Assembly (NCBI GenBank): GCA_014925825.1
Contig: JACGCK010000072.1
Span: forward strand, 1-64,000
Direction of reading: 5' to 3'
Length of the DNA: 64,000 nucleotides
From: Pholiota molesta
Lineage: Eukaryota; Basidiomycota; Agaricomycetes; Agaricales; Strophariaceae
In this document: piece after piece, positions 44,698 to 58,829 of the stretch
How the letters are laid out: each line of letters opens with the position of its first letter
How positions within the stretch are numbered: position 1 is the first letter of the stretch
Made by a program: the position numbers and the translations under genes
The notes under the pieces: model-generated
Databases searched by the model: none
Told to the model about the DNA's origin: nothing
Seen by the model: only the letters and a program-made list of their open reading frames with translations

Positions 44698-47600
44698 TCA
44701 TCGGCGTTGGTCATACAATGACGAGTTGGAAGGCGTTTTCGGTCCAAACAGACCAGGACTTCCACCTGGAACCATCAACGTAGGCTCCACAGAGGGAGGT
44801 GTTAGTTGGACATTTGGATCGGCTAGGATCCCCCATGTAAGTTATAGTGCGATCATTGTAAACTGAATCACTTACGATGCCAAGCAACCCACGAACCCGT
44901 CAGCTGCTGTCGAAGGTCATATCCACTTGGAGGAGGGGCATGCATCGCAATGGGGATCGCAGACGTCGAGGGCGCTGCAGGCTGAGTTGGTACTTTCTTC
45001 TTCTTCTTAGGACGGGTGTGTACAGGGCGCCAACCACTCGGCCTGTGTGTAGGATGCTCCGGCATATCTGGGACTTCCGGCATCATAGGCATGTCAGGAG
45101 GGGGAGGGGGGCCAGGTGGTTTCCTATAAACAAACAATGAGATCAGCTCGGAAGGTGGGATATTGATGCTTACCAGTCGGGTTCATATTCGCCTCCTGGA
45201 CCATATTTGGATTTCATACACAGGAGATCACCAATTTCACTAGAGAACGTTAGTTGAGATATTTAGCTATGAGATAGTTGATGCGTACTGTTGAAGGGCG
45301 CGTCTCTCTTCACGAATTTTTCCCACTTCGCCAAGAAGCATGCGTACTTCAGTTGCCAGCGCTCGACTGAACTCGTCAAGGTACTGAGAAGAATGAATGA
45401 GCGACTGTACTGGGAATACGTGTAACAAGGAACTTACTCCTTGCACATTGAAGGGAACTTGTTCATTAGCAGTAGATCTGACAACTTCCATGGTTTCGAG
45501 ATGGTGCCTTTCGCAATCAGCTCTCCAACCTTATTAGTCAAAGGTAAGTAAGTCATCGACTGGCAAGTGGAGCAGCTAGCAACGTACTCTCAGAAAACTG
45601 CTGCAACAGCTCACGCTGCTCTGCATTTTGCCTTTGTAAATCTTCGATAATCTTTTCTAATGCTATACAAAAAGTGTCAATACGGATACGACCAGAGTAA
45701 CATGGCACATACCATCTTTCGAATGACGCCTTTCATCCTGCGCTTGTTGACGATCTACTTCCATATCCTCATAAATCTTCTGGACCATGTCGCGGAGTTC
45801 GATGAATTGCATTTCCTTATCTGCACGTCGCGTTTGTTTTTCTTCATATCGAGAGTCCGCCACCGCCTTCTTGTTTTCGAGCATATCCCGTTGATCTTGT
45901 ACAAGATTCGTTAGGTCGGTCAACTGCGCCCTCACGTAATCGTCGCGCTCTGCCATCTCTCGTTGTTCCCGTTCCCGAATTTCCGCTTCTTCAGCTGCTC
46001 GTTGGTGTTTCTCCGCGTCGAATTCTTCCCGTAGTCGCGCGAGTTCTTCTTCGAGGGCACTGATGCGAGCGTCTTTTTCTTGAACAACCAAATCCCTTTC
46101 TCTTTTGAGCTCAGCCAGTACCGATGCTCGCTCCTCCGCCATCTCCTGCCGTTCGCGCGCGGCCTCCTCTCGCTCTTCTTTCACGGTCTCAAGAACGTCG
46201 CTCGCATGCTGGCTCGCTGCCTGAGTGATAGCAGTTTTGATGGTATGAATCGACTCTCTGTCACTGACATCGAGCTCGGGGCGTTCGGCTGGCTCTGGAG
46301 TTTCCACGACGGCTGGTGGTGGCGGTAACGCAGATAAACGTGTTTCGAGCTCGTTCCAAATTCCAGCAGCACGATCTCGGGCTTCTTGTGTTCGCCTTTC
46401 TTCGTTCTGAAGAAAAATGTCATCTCGGTGTTCTTCGTGGTTCCTGAATTCGAGTTCGCGTTGATCCTCGGCTTCCTGAGCAGCGGCAGCAGTTAGATGC
46501 AAGCGATTAGCGGCCGCATTGAGTTCCTCGAGCTGGCCACGGCTTTCATCTGCCACCTGGAAATCAAAAGGTGTAGGTATTTCTTCTCGGCCGAGTGGCG
46601 GGTCGATAGGGCGACTTGAAGTTCCAGTATGGAGCCTTTCGACTGCAGGTGGTTCAGGAGATTCGAAGTGAGCTCTTACGCTACCACTAATTGGTTGATC
46701 GCCGACGGGACGGGTACTTTCTGGACGAATAGGAGCTCCTTCATCTGCCTCAGTATATGCATGGGATGGCCCATGTGGTGCAAGTGTTCCAGCCCGAGAA
46801 GAGGGGCGCACAGGGGGAATTTGGTCATCTTCCGGACCCTCGTGTACAGCCTCTTCTGGATGGCGGGGATCTCCATAAATCGAATGCGTAGCACTATAAT
46901 CAGCTGGGAAATGTTAGAAAATACAGCACATCATGAACCATATCAACTCACCTCCGGATGGTCTTCGAGGAGTACCTGTACGGCTGGGCCCTGGAATGCC
47001 ATGACTATCACCAAAATCCACTGCAGTGGGTGGTCTGTAAGGCTCTTGCTTTGAGGGGACTATGACGGTAATTGGTCCAGGTGAAATAGTTCGTAACGAC
47101 TCTTCTGTTGGAATATAACCAGCTGGACCTCCTAATGGCCTGCGAATTGGGCTGGGAGAGCGTGATCTTTGAGTTGGTGTCCTCTGTGACGATTCTTCAC
47201 TTCGCGGTCGATGCGGATGAGTTGTAGGGCGATCACGCTCGGAGTACGCTTCACCGGGTCCGCTTGGAGAACGACCATGACTTGTAGCCTGGCTTGGTCT
47301 AGGGCGACGCCCTCCTCTGGGTGAATATCTGCCATCATCGCTGGGTAGAGGCGAACGGTCTCTTGTTGATACCCGAGGTCCACGAGGCCTTGTAGGGGAG
47401 TAAGAGCGCGAGCCAGGTGAATATGAGCGACTACGCGAAGAATATCTTCTACCAGATGATCGTGGAGGGCGACTTCTGGATCGATCACGACCTGAATAAG
47501 AAGATGAACGGCGAGGTCGCCGAGAGGGTCTTCTAGGAGAATATTGACGATCAGTGCTGGGAGAATAACTGCGGGGGCGTCGCCCAGGACTATGATAACC

Positions 47601-50600
47601 TCGTGAATGGTATCCTCCACGAGAACGAGTTGTTATGACTTCAACGTGTGCTGGCGAGTGCCTAGGAGATCTAGAGCGGACCGACGAACGAGGGAGCCGT
47701 ATTGGAGAACGAGAACGTCTCGGTGATCTCGAGCGTGAACGGGTGTGCCCAGGTGAACGATCGCGACTCCGAGAACGCCTTGAAGTGTATTCGCGTGACC
47801 TAGGGCGTCGGGGCGAACGAGAGCGTGAACGAGAGCGAGAATGGTACCTAGAAGTTGTAGGGCGATGAGAGAGCATAGGCGCCATTACTGGTTGGCCTGG
47901 AATGACATTTGCATATGGAACCGTCGATGCATAATGAGTTCGCGGTGGAGTCCTTGACCGACGTGAATGAGAACGAGAACGAGAACGGCGAGGAGAGCGA
48001 CGAGAACGCTCTGTCCCGTGCTGAATTATCTCAATAGGCCTCCGTGGTGAACGTGAATGTGAACGAGAGCGCGAACCTGAGTGTTGAATAAGTACTGGTG
48101 GTTGTCCGTATCCAGGAAACCCTACGCCTGGTAAGCCGCCAGGCTGAAGAACAACCTGCGGTTGTGTGGGAGCTTGCGTGAAGGTTGTAGGAGCCTGCGT
48201 AGGCTGAATAATGACAGGCGGAGTATGGCCGTGGTGACTGTGACTCCGACTCCGATGACGACTACGATGACTTCGAGGACTCGAAGATCTTGAGGGCATC
48301 ATCATAACTCCAGGAGGTGGCATTGGCATGGCACCAAATGGCTGTGATGGAAGAACTGTGACGCCAGGTAATTGAGGTTGTTGCATTGGCGTAGGATGGC
48401 GTCTAGATGAACGCGAGCGACTTCGACTGCGTCGCGTGTCTGTGATAATTATTGGAGCGGCTGCGGCAGGTTGTGCTGGAGGAGTATGGCGGCGGCGGCG
48501 ACTGCCACTATGGCTTCTTGATCTGCTGGAGGATCTCGACGGTTGTTGAACAACAAAAGGGGGTGGATAGACACTTCCAACCATTGGGGGTATACCTGTC
48601 ATTGGCATGCCAGGCATCATTGGTTGACCAACCATTGACCCCGGAGGCATCATCATACCCCCAGCCATTGATCCTGGATGCATCATACCTGCCTCGCTCA
48701 TCATACCTCCCGGGCTAGGAGGCATCATAATAGGCTGCTGGGGTTGCATCATAGGTTGCTGAGGCTGGCCAGGTTGCTGAATGATGATAGTGGGCGACCC
48801 TTGTGGTTGTGGTTGGGGTTGCAGGAAGACTTGCTGAGGTTGATCGGGCGGTAATTGTCCCGCATAACTTCTGGGGGACATAGACCCACCCGAAGGCGTA
48901 TGAAGGCGAATCGGGGGTTGGTCGTACATCGATCCATGAGGTGTCATTGGACGATGGTAATTATCCTGCATAACAGCTGGTATCGCGCCTGCAGATGGAT
49001 TTGTGATGACCAAAGGTGTAGGACTGCTCGATCGACTACGCCGCCCACTGCTCCTGCGGAGTCTGTGGCTGCGTCTGCTGGGACTTCGGCTAGTTCGATG
49101 AGTGCTCGACCTTCGCCTACTCTGACTACGACTACTCGGCCTACTGCGTCGACTGCGACTATGTCTGCTTGGCGATCGCGATCTGCCTGTACTTTCGCTT
49201 CTAGAACTAGATGGGCTGGGTGGATGCTGGTGCACATCATGTCCCATGTTTGCATATCTCGGTGGGACGTGCAATGGTCGGCTGGTGCGAGGCGACCCCG
49301 TAGTCGGGCTAGACATTTCTGGAGGCACAAATGGTTCTTGGCGCGGAGTGTAGGCTCGGTGCGAAGACATGGCTGGCATTGGGCCAGGTACAGGACCATA
49401 GCCTTCATTGGGAATGAACGGCGCCCCTCCTCCTCCTCCTCCTCCAGGAATTATGAAAGTGGGCCCAGGTTGCATGGTAGGTATAACAGGAGCGAAGTTG
49501 GGAGGGGGGGTCCGGTGGACATTGGGAATCACTGGAGGAATCACTGGTTGATGGGAGAATGGCTGGAACGTATGCGGCAGTCCACCATAAGGCTGAGGCA
49601 TTTGAGGTCCTTGGCCGGGTAGATGAATAATTTCAGTGCTCATATCTGAACTCGAAGACTCGTCGGACGGGGGTCGTCGTCCTACATCAGAGAATCAGTA
49701 AAGTTATCTATGTTGAGCCACAGAACAAAATACCTCGGACTTGCATGCCACGCAGGTCATTGCTTAGCTGGTCTACTCGAGCAACCACCCCACGTATCTC
49801 AGATTGGCGATCATGCACATCTCTTTCCAGCCATTCATTGAGGCCTCTCATATATCGCATCAACTCGCGCTGTTGTTCAACAGTTGCAAGTTGAGCAAGT
49901 CGATTTTCCTGAAGACGACGTTAGGCTGAATAAATATTAGGAATCAATATACGTACTCTAAGAATTTCCATTAGTGAATCAAACAAAGGAGGGAGTTGTA
50001 CAACAGTCTAACTCAAAGATCAGATTATGTAAATCACGCATAAGCTGCAAATAACTCACAGGTCCGGGAGGCATAGGTACATAGGCTGGCGCTTGCGATG
50101 TAACCGGAGGAGCACCCGAGCTAGGAGGTGTAGGCTCTGCAGGAGGCGCGGCAGGCTAAAAGAAAATGTCAGAGATGTATTAAATAATAGGAAGTATACT
50201 TACGCGCTGCGGCCGTCTTGAGTCGTGCCGGCCCGGTCGATACCAGCTGGGGTTTTGACGTGCCTCATCTTCGCCAAGGTTAGGAGGTGCCGTTGGAGCT
50301 CGTATGGAAGAACCGTAAAGGCCCCCAGGAGGCTGAATTGAACTCGATTAGATGTTATATATACGTTCATCAAAAAATGCTTACAAGAATTGGTTCCGGT
50401 AGTGGTCCTGGGAACCTCTGTCTTTCCGAAGGTGGTGGTGCTGGACGTGGCTCATCGCGCTGGTCGCGCGGGTCGCGCAGGTCGCGCAGGTCGCGCAATT
50501 CTCCTCTTTGGTCACGAAGGGTTTGTTGTGGTTGCGGCACATGAAGAGGTGATTGTAGATTTTGAATTGATTCTGCATCCCAATCCGGCGGTCCTTGCTG

Positions 50601-53600
50601 CCGTGACCTCCCCTGTCGTCGGCGTGGAGGTAGGGGAAGATATGGCGGTATGGGTACTGTTATAGGGCGTGCAGGTAACGTATCCATTGAGACAGGACTG
50701 GTGCTTCTTATCCTTTCCCCTCGATCTGCTGGCTGGTACGTAAATGGTACTACGCGAGGAGGCGCCAGCGGTGCCGTTGGTGAAAGATTGTCTGAAGACA
50801 AGATGTCTTCGAGTTGTTGGACCATTGTTGGGCCAGTCCGGGCAGTCATTGGCGTTGGCATATGAGGGATATCTGGGGGTAAGGCCATGTCATTTAAAAT
50901 GCGCGCTAAGCGTTCCAAGGAATCGTCGGATTCGGATATCGATTCAGTTCGAGTCGAAACGGGTGGTGCTTCGGAATATACATCAGCTCCTCTGGGATGA
51001 CCTTGCGCGAGAAGGGTCTGGATGAGCTCTTCAATATGGCGCAAGCGATCCGCTAGCTCCGATGTGTGGTCTTCGGGTTGTGGAGGAGGTGGAATTTCGC
51101 GCCTCTGCAGAGCATCAATGGCTTCCTGGGTGGAGTCTTGACCTTGGGCTAGTGATTGCAATTGATCCTGAATGGCGCGCAGAGATTGTTCAAGAATATC
51201 CGGAGGCTGTTGTGGCCTGGCAGTCCTTTCAGAAGCATCGCTCACTTCTGATATCGAAGAGGATGACTCCATAGAGGAGCTGCTGTCGTCGTCTGGACTC
51301 GATGAAGAGGATTCCTCGTAAATAGTGGCCGGACGCCATGCCTGGGGAGATAGGTAAGACTCCTCTTGTTCGATCTCATCGAATATATAGTCGTCCGAGT
51401 GGTGAGAAGAGAGGAAAGACACTCCGCTTGCGTTGCTAGTCGACCGACTGACAGAAGCCGCGCGATCAGAAAGGACGATGTCAACGATTTGGGGGCCTGG
51501 AGGGCGCAACGAAGATATTTCGCTGCTGCTTCCGACGCCCTGGTCAGTGACTTGAACATGCTGAGGTTCTGGTGCTGGGCCTTCCATTACAACGACAGGA
51601 GCCGGAGTCGGAGCCGGAGCCGGAGCCTGCGGGCGATGCAAGAAATCTGCTAGATCGCGAAGCTCGTCCCTTAGCGCTCTGACGTTCTCTGCAATCTCTT
51701 GATGTTCCATCCCTCTCGCCTGATCGTACGTCTGAAGCTCGTCCGCCAACCTGTCGATATCCCGTGTAATGTCTCTCTCAACGATAGTGCTGATTGATGG
51801 TACCGTCCGCAAGCTCGACTGCTCCGTGTCTCCACTTCCATGCGGAGTCGTGACGCTGACCGCAAGGGATGCTTCTGGCGTAGAACCGATACTATCTCTC
51901 AGGCTCAGAACAGGAGGCGGCTGTATACTTGAATGTTAACAACCAAGAAAATAATGGAATAATGGAAAACTCACGGAAGACGATGGAAGAGAGCTCAGGA
52001 GCGATGGCTCCGTTGACGGAGAAGGCGGCGCCACGGACTCTGGTGCTGACACAGGCTCAGGCTCAGGCTCAGGCTCTGCCTCCGGTTCAGGCTCGAACTC
52101 GGAATAATCGACGATGGAACGTGAGTCGAAGATAGAGGACCTCAGCGATGATTGCGACATGTACGACATCGTCGAATACGTCGAAAGCGTCCTTCCTAGC
52201 GAACTCGACGACTCGGACGTGAACGACAGACTCGTGGGCGTCTCCACGTCCGACGCAGACGAAATCGACGCAGGCAGCGCCGGCACAGGCGTCAGAGGTT
52301 GGAGCGGCGAGTGCGGAGCGGCTGTCGTTGGCGTATAGATCGACGCTGGGATTGTGCTCATCCGTCCAATCGACGAGGGCGATCCAGTGGGTCTGAAGAA
52401 AGAAGTCTCGAAAGAATTGATAGCCTCGCCCTCATCCTGCAGCGCGAGCGAATGCGTAGAGGGAGACGGATGGAGAACGGACGACTCGTATGAATTATCT
52501 GTCATTGCGACTTCTACAAGCGGCATAGGTGCGGCGAGTGACGATGAGGACTGGCTGAAGGTAGACAAATCTTCCGAAGTCGAAATGGACGATTCCGTGA
52601 TAGAGCTTGACTGCACTGTTGTCTGCTGAATGACCGGCGTCGAAGGAGGAAGCGTCGAGGCTGTCGAGGGCGACAGCATCGCAATAGAGGTGGGCGTGAC
52701 AACCGACGTCGAACCCAAAGTCGACAAAGGAAGCGTCGACAACAAGCTCACGCTGACGCTTTCCTCTTCCTCCTCGTCCTCCGTCGAAGGAGCTGGCATA
52801 TGCAACGAGGTCGGCGTCTGCACATCCCGCTCATCGATCGAGCTCTCCAACCGCGAAGGCCCTGGCGACAAAGAGAGCGACAGAGGGGGCAATGGCGGCA
52901 GCGCCCGCGATTCAGGCGAGGACACCGAAGGTGCTAGCGAGCGCGCCTCAGAGGCTGGCCGCGACGGCGGAAGCGACGGCAACAGCGACTCTGGAGGAGA
53001 TGCTGGCAAGGGCGGTAAAACTGCCTCATGTTCAGAAGGCGACCGCGTTGGCAAAAGCGACTCGCGCGGAGACGGAAGCGACGGGTATACAGTCGGCGTC
53101 CTCGTCTCTGGCAATGACGGCAGCAGCGACTCGGGCCCAGAGGGCAAGGATGGCGGAGACGGCGGCAGAGGATGCTGCAATGGATCCACAGGCAATATTG
53201 GTATGATCGGCACGACGGGAAGCTCTTGCGGCGGGGGCGGCAGTACAGAAGGCGGCGCAGACGGAGGAAGAGGGATTTCCTCTGGCAGCAGCTCCGACAA
53301 CACCGATGGCGACCTGATCGACGGCACCACCGAAGGCACCACCACGATGCTTCGCTCTTCCGCGTCCCCCTCAGGCTCGTCCCAAAGCCTGAGCGACGAG
53401 ATCGTGGGCGTGCTGACCTCGGATGGGATGTATCCAATATCCTCGTCATCGAACACATGGGCCGTAGCATAGACGGACGGCTCTGAAGGCTCCGAGGCAG
53501 TCTTGTACTCGGTCTCCATCCCAGGCTCGGACGCGGTCCTATAATCCGTCGAGACCGACTCCGCTGTGATGTATTCATCCGAGCCAGGAATGGACGGGAA

Positions 53601-56600
53601 GGACTCAAACGAGGTGATGGACGCCCGATCGGAGACGATAACTTCTGCAGTGGCATATTCGGAGCTCCCTTGCGACGCAGTAACAAACTTCTCCGAGGCG
53701 ACCTCCGAAAGCGTGTCCGAGCCATACGAAAAGGGCGTAGCCGTCTCCGACTCGGACGTCGTTATCCTCGTAAAGTCGGTCAGGTCAGACGACGGGCAAA
53801 TATCGTACCCAGTCTCGCTCGACGAGATCGGCGTTTCCCCTGTCCGGATATCGCTGCTCGACGTCGTGCTGTCGACGACATTGCTCTCCGCCTGCAAGGT
53901 GTAGCTGCCGCTTCCAGGCGTGTAGCTCCCACTCGGCGTGTAACTCCCGCTCCCAGTATACTCCCCACTCCCCGTATAACTCCCCGTCCCACCGCTCCTG
54001 CTCCTGCTATCCTCACTCCGCGTCCTCTCGCTTCCCGTATAGCTGCCCGTATAACTCCCCGTCGGCGTCCGGCTGCGATTATCCAAATAGCCCTCCGACC
54101 CAGAATACCTCCCGCTGCCAGTCAACGACGACGAGTGCCCGCTGTCCGGCGTATACACATAGCTGCCCGTCGGCGTCTGCGCGCCATCCGCGTCCACCAC
54201 CTCGCTCGGCTCTCTCGAATCCGAATCCCGCTCCGACCCGGACTGCGACTGCGACGCGTCCGTCTGGTACCCCGACGTATACGACCTTAGGCTCGCCGCG
54301 CCGCGCCGCCGGATCTCCTGCGCGCGCGACAGCGTCGACGGCGAGTCCGCGAACGACACCTCCGAGTCGCCGGTCACACTGCCGGACCCGCTCCTGGTAT
54401 ACGACCCGGAATCGCTGAGCCGGTACGTCGAGGTCAGCACCGTCGACGAAGGCGCGAGCTGGGTAATGGAGGTCGCGGGCGTCTGTCCACTCGTAAAGCT
54501 CGTCACACCCGTTCCGGTCATCGTCCTCGGCACGCCAGTCGAGGTCAACGACGTGCGTGAAAAGTAGGTCGAGGACCGGTCCGATCCAGCGCTGAAGAAA
54601 TGCTCGTCCGACACCTCCGAGCGCGCACGATCGCTGCCTCGCCCAGTGCTCGGCGGCGGCGTGACGAAAATGGTCCTGCCCAGCGACGAGCCGCTCGAAA
54701 TCGTGACCGGCGACGCCCCGAACCCGAACAAGCCTCCTCCTCTCGCTCTCTGCACCGCGCTCTTAAACTCCTCGTCCAGGTCGGTCATCGAGCCCGTCCT
54801 CCGGAGCAACGAGTTGCCTCGCGTCGGCGTGATGACCCGCGCATCGCCAGGATAGACGTATTCCTGGTTCTGTATGACGATATCGTCGACCGTGCGCGAG
54901 TGGTGCGAGGAGACTGAGAAGAAGGATGACTGGCGCGAGAGCGGGCTTCCCACGCCCGAGGTGGTCGAAACGAAGTCGGAGATATCAGGAAGGGAGCTGA
55001 GCGGGGGCACGAAGACGGTGGAGCGCGAGCCTGTGGAGACGCTGCTGGCACTGCTGTCCATCGAGAGGATGGTGCGGATGGAGCCCGTTGGCGAGCGGGT
55101 TACCGAGACGGAGTCGGGGACTGCGACCGGCCTATTAACCGTATCCCTATTCGCATAATCATCTGGTTTAGTACACCATTCATCCAGAGAAAACAAATCA
55201 CATACCAAAGCCTATTCACCCATTTCTGCCTCTCCAGCAAGCTCTCAGCCGCCAATCTCTCCACGCCATCCGCATACAACATATGGAAAGGCACCAGCAT
55301 CTCCATCAGCGGCTGCGCATTCACTTCGCCACTTTGCTGCCTAGCTGCAATCGTGCCCACGTCCTCGCGCGCGCTCGGGTGTGTGGGCGAGGGCATAGAT
55401 TGGACGCTGGTGCAGTTGAGGAGGTCCAGGGCAACGATGCCGCGCCCGCCGCCGGGTGAAAGCCACGACAACAAGAGCATGTGCGGATAAAGGAGCGCCT
55501 GGCAGCGCTGCCAGCGGTACGGCGGCGAAGCATGGACATTGAGGTACCACAGTAAGCCGATGTGAATTGGCTAGCGCAAGGAAATAATGAGCATATGGAT
55601 TGCAAATCATACATAACGAAAACTTACCGGTTCTGAGCTTTGTGCATAGTTACTAATCTCGTTCATATCCAAGCCAGGCGGGAAGACGCCACTCCTCCCA
55701 CTCCTAACGCTCGCATTATCGGGCACATCCCGCGATACAGGGCGCACCGGCGTCGTAATCTGCGGCCCACTGACCGCCCTCGCCTCCCGCAGCCGCGCGC
55801 GCGCGCCTTCAACACGGCGCCGGATGCCCGAGAGGCCGTCGTTCTCCGTGTCGCGTCCATACGGGGGCGATACCGACGTTACCGACCCAAGCGGCGACTT
55901 TTCATCCTGCCTTGGCGACGCCGGCGTGCGTTCCTTCCACAAAGCGACGATATTCCTCACGGACGCCAGCGGAGATCTGGGCGACGTCTGTGGGCGGCGT
56001 AGGCCACTATTCGGTGTAACTGAGGTGCGTGTGAGTGTGTCGGATTCATAGGTCCTCGAGTCAGTATAGGTCCTAGTGTCAGCGGTATATGTCCTGGTGT
56101 CGGTAGTATAGGTCCTGGTGTCGGTAGGTGTGGTATATGATTCTCCCACGGTATAAGAAGGTGTAGCAGTGTAGGATGGCGTGGTATAGGAGGGTGTGGT
56201 ATAGGATGCACTGGTATGAGTAGCTGTACGCGGGCCGCTAGGAGTCGTCGAACGCGCCCCACTGGTCGTTGTCCTTGGCAGAGGCGGGGAAAGCAAGCTC
56301 GATCGTACATCTGATCCGGTATAGGACCCCGTGGACCCTGTTCCCGATTTAGACGGGGAAGAGGGCCGCGAACCTGGCCCATATCCCGTCGTGGTGGAGA
56401 GCCCTGTGCCAAACATAGGACTGGACGGCCTGTATCCTGGCGTGGAGGCTGCGCGAGAATGACTTCCACCGCTGGGACTTTGAGATTCGAAGACTGCTCT
56501 CAACTCGCTGAGACGGCCGGGCGGAGGCAATGTTCGATCAGAGCTGGGGTCGGTGGACGTACGCGCGTGAGATGAAATCCCTCCTCCCAAGAGTGCTGAT

Positions 56601-57163
56601 CGACGGAGAGTATCAGGCGTCGAAAGCCCAACCCGCGTGACATTGGCTGTCGAGAACGCTGCTGATGTTGGACGCGACTCTTCGGTTCTCTCCGAGATTC
56701 TGGTTAGGCGCCGTAAGGGGTCAACAGGATGGGCTGGTGGAGAACGTGGGGAGAAGGTAGGAAGGTTGACATATGAAGGAGAGCCAGAATAGGTGCCCGA
56801 GTACGTGAAGGTGCCCGTAGCAGATGAGAAGGTGGGGCCAGGCGAGCGGGAGCCAGAGCCATGGGACCAGTCCCGTTCGTCATCGATGTTGGTGAGAGTA
56901 GCGTCCACCTCGTCCAGAGAGTTGTCGTCGGTGTACATGTCGTCGTCCGAGGGCGAAGGCGAAACGAGCAGCCGACGTGTGTTCGCGGCTGAATCCTCGC
57001 CATCTGAAGAGAAACGTTGCGTATCTGATACAAGTTAGCAGTCAGTTTAGAGTAAGGGCGACTGCTGACCTGTGTAGGAATATCTTGAAGTCGGAGAAAA
57101 TGTGTCGGTATAGGTCGTGGTCCCCTCGCGAGGAGACCAGATGTCTGAGGGATTGCTGCTCAT
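44698..57163 (-). CDS. Giant PH-domain, RS-rich, coiled-coil protein
   Basis: I read one gene of at least a dozen exons from ATG 57163 to TGA 44698, about 3,800-3,900 residues. Early exons join in phase: 57163-57070, 57024-55628, 55570-55206, 55146-51975, 51920-50385. Order: Ser/Thr-rich N-terminus with TYT/SYT repeats; a PH-like domain from exon 3 (LLWYLNVHASPPYRWQRCQA, ending ERQKWVNRLW); a 1,050-residue Ser/Pro region with TGSYTGS repeats; and short helices (LRENRLAQLATVEQQRELMR). An RS/Pro/Met-rich stretch (about 46950-49680) follows, then a coiled coil (REEREEAARERQEMAEERAS, about 45720-46500). The Pro-rich tail holds YGPGGEYEPDW and GLFGPKTP. Similar large PH proteins occur in other basidiomycetes. 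Function unknown; membrane or cortex scaffolding is a guess. Splitting into two genes cannot be excluded. Confidence 0.78.
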
Positions 57164-57350
57164 GAATCAGAGAGGAACGGACAGCATAGCGCAGACGGAA
57201 ATGTTGTTGAATCTCGGTACACAAAGAATGACTGCACACCCCACACTTTAGGGTAGGCTCTATCGCGTGCGCGACACCGCACGTGAGCGCCACCCCCTGG
57301 CCCAATTTGGAATTTCGTTCTTTCACTTCGACATAGATTTCTGTAGCCTC
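57164..57350 (-). promoter_or_regulatory. Upstream region of the PH-protein gene
   Basis: Only 187 bp separate the ATG from an inverted-repeat element. No clear TATA box is visible. Confidence 0.35.
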
Positions 57351-58402
57351 GTGACCAGGCCCTCTAAAAGAGGAAGTCGACCTTTGGAGGAATCCTCGAT
57401 AGAGGGCCTGGTGAACTTGAAACATTTCTTGCAGAGAACTCGTTTTGATGGTATTTGTAATCGATCAGCCACGCGAGTTGTCCGTTTGTGGAGGCCGTAT
57501 GTATGCGCGATGACGCGCGTCGAGAGTGCGATGATACGCATAGTATGGAAAGCGTCGGGCGCGCGCCCGATTGAAGTGTACGCTCTCCCCTGTATCCCTC
57601 GTGAATATATTTTAATCATGCTGGAAGAACCCCCTCCCCTGCGCAATACAATGACCTGACCCTTCCAGAGAAGCTACAGTATATCAGATATAATCAGAAC
57701 ATGCTCAGGACCGGATATATTCGAACTTAGGGTTTAGAGGTCTAGGGTTTTGCTCGACGAGTTGACGACCCTTCAAAAAATCTCATCACCATCACCGTAT
57801 CTCCATTAAAGCGCCTGCAACGCAGCCAAGAGGAAGCCTTCAATAATTGCTACGGGATTCGTACATTCGCTATTAATGAGGATACACCTCCAGACAACGA
57901 ATGGTGGACCATTTGTAATGTTCTCATTTTTTTCACCAATATGTATATACTACTAGAATTTTATTAGACAAATATATACTCTGGCCAAAAGACTTCAAAA
58001 AAGCGGCGGCTCAGCAGCTTTGCAGCACCTCATAGTAACCGTCGAGCAATTATTCAAGAGCGGCTGCGCCTCTGGCCACCTACCTCGCATTGGAGAACTT
58101 ATCCGGGCGCCTGCGTTTCAAAAAGCTTATCACCTGCATGAACATCGACGAGGCATATTTTTTTTTCCATAGCTGGCTTTGCCCTGTACGGCCAACCAGC
58201 ATTTCGGCCAGCGACGCACTGAATGCGTGTTCGAGACGCGCGTCATCGCGCATACATACGGCCCCCACAAACGGACAACTCGCGTGGCTGATCGATTACA
58301 AATACCATCAAAACGAGTTCCCTACTAATTTAAACTCAGTTGCCCCGGCCCCTCTATCGAGGATACCCGCTTGCCGTTTCCTCTTTTGGAGGGGTCGGTC
58401 AC
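57351..58402. mobile_element. 1.05-kb element with ~190-bp terminal inverted repeats
   Basis: The left arm (57351 to about 57545) is the reverse complement of the right arm (about 58215-58402). Shared blocks include GTGACC at the ends, CTCTATCGAGGAT, CTCGCGTGGCTGATCGATTA and GACGCGCGTCATCGCGCATA. The centre is about 650 bp with no transposase. I found no target duplication. It is probably a non-autonomous TIR element next to the PH-protein promoter. Confidence 0.65.
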
Positions 58403-58829
58403 CGGCCTAAGATTTCTGCTCTGAATCGCAATCCTGGATAACCTACTACTGAGAACTCTTTTCCTTGGAATCGGTTCAAATGCGGACCGAACCTCCAATT
58501 GCCGCATCCTCATCGATTCCTCGAATACGTCCCGCGATGCACTACTTCATGACGACACTATGCACTGGAAAGCCTCGCCGATCATTTCGTGATATTCGAT
58601 ATCTTGGACACCAATGAATTATATCGTCCCCTAGTGGGCTAAAAGTAACAAGGATCGTCGATACGGTGAATATTAAAAGTATGTAATTGGTATATTGTCC
58701 CAAATTCCCAAGAAAATTCTGCCCTCTCAAAAGACTAACGAAACAGCCTCTCCTTCCCTCCCAAATTCTCGACCATTAACACACATACTCCGTCGGATCC
58801 CGGACTCTCTCGCCACCCAAACCTAACGT
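58403..58829. other. Intergenic
   Basis: No gene or repeat recognised; 3' flank of the DUF2156 gene on the minus strand. Confidence 0.45.

Noticed and set aside
52630..53472. 280-codon plus-strand frame rich in Gly/Ser/Asp
   Set aside because: Antisense of the Ser/Pro-rich exon of the PH protein; low complexity only.
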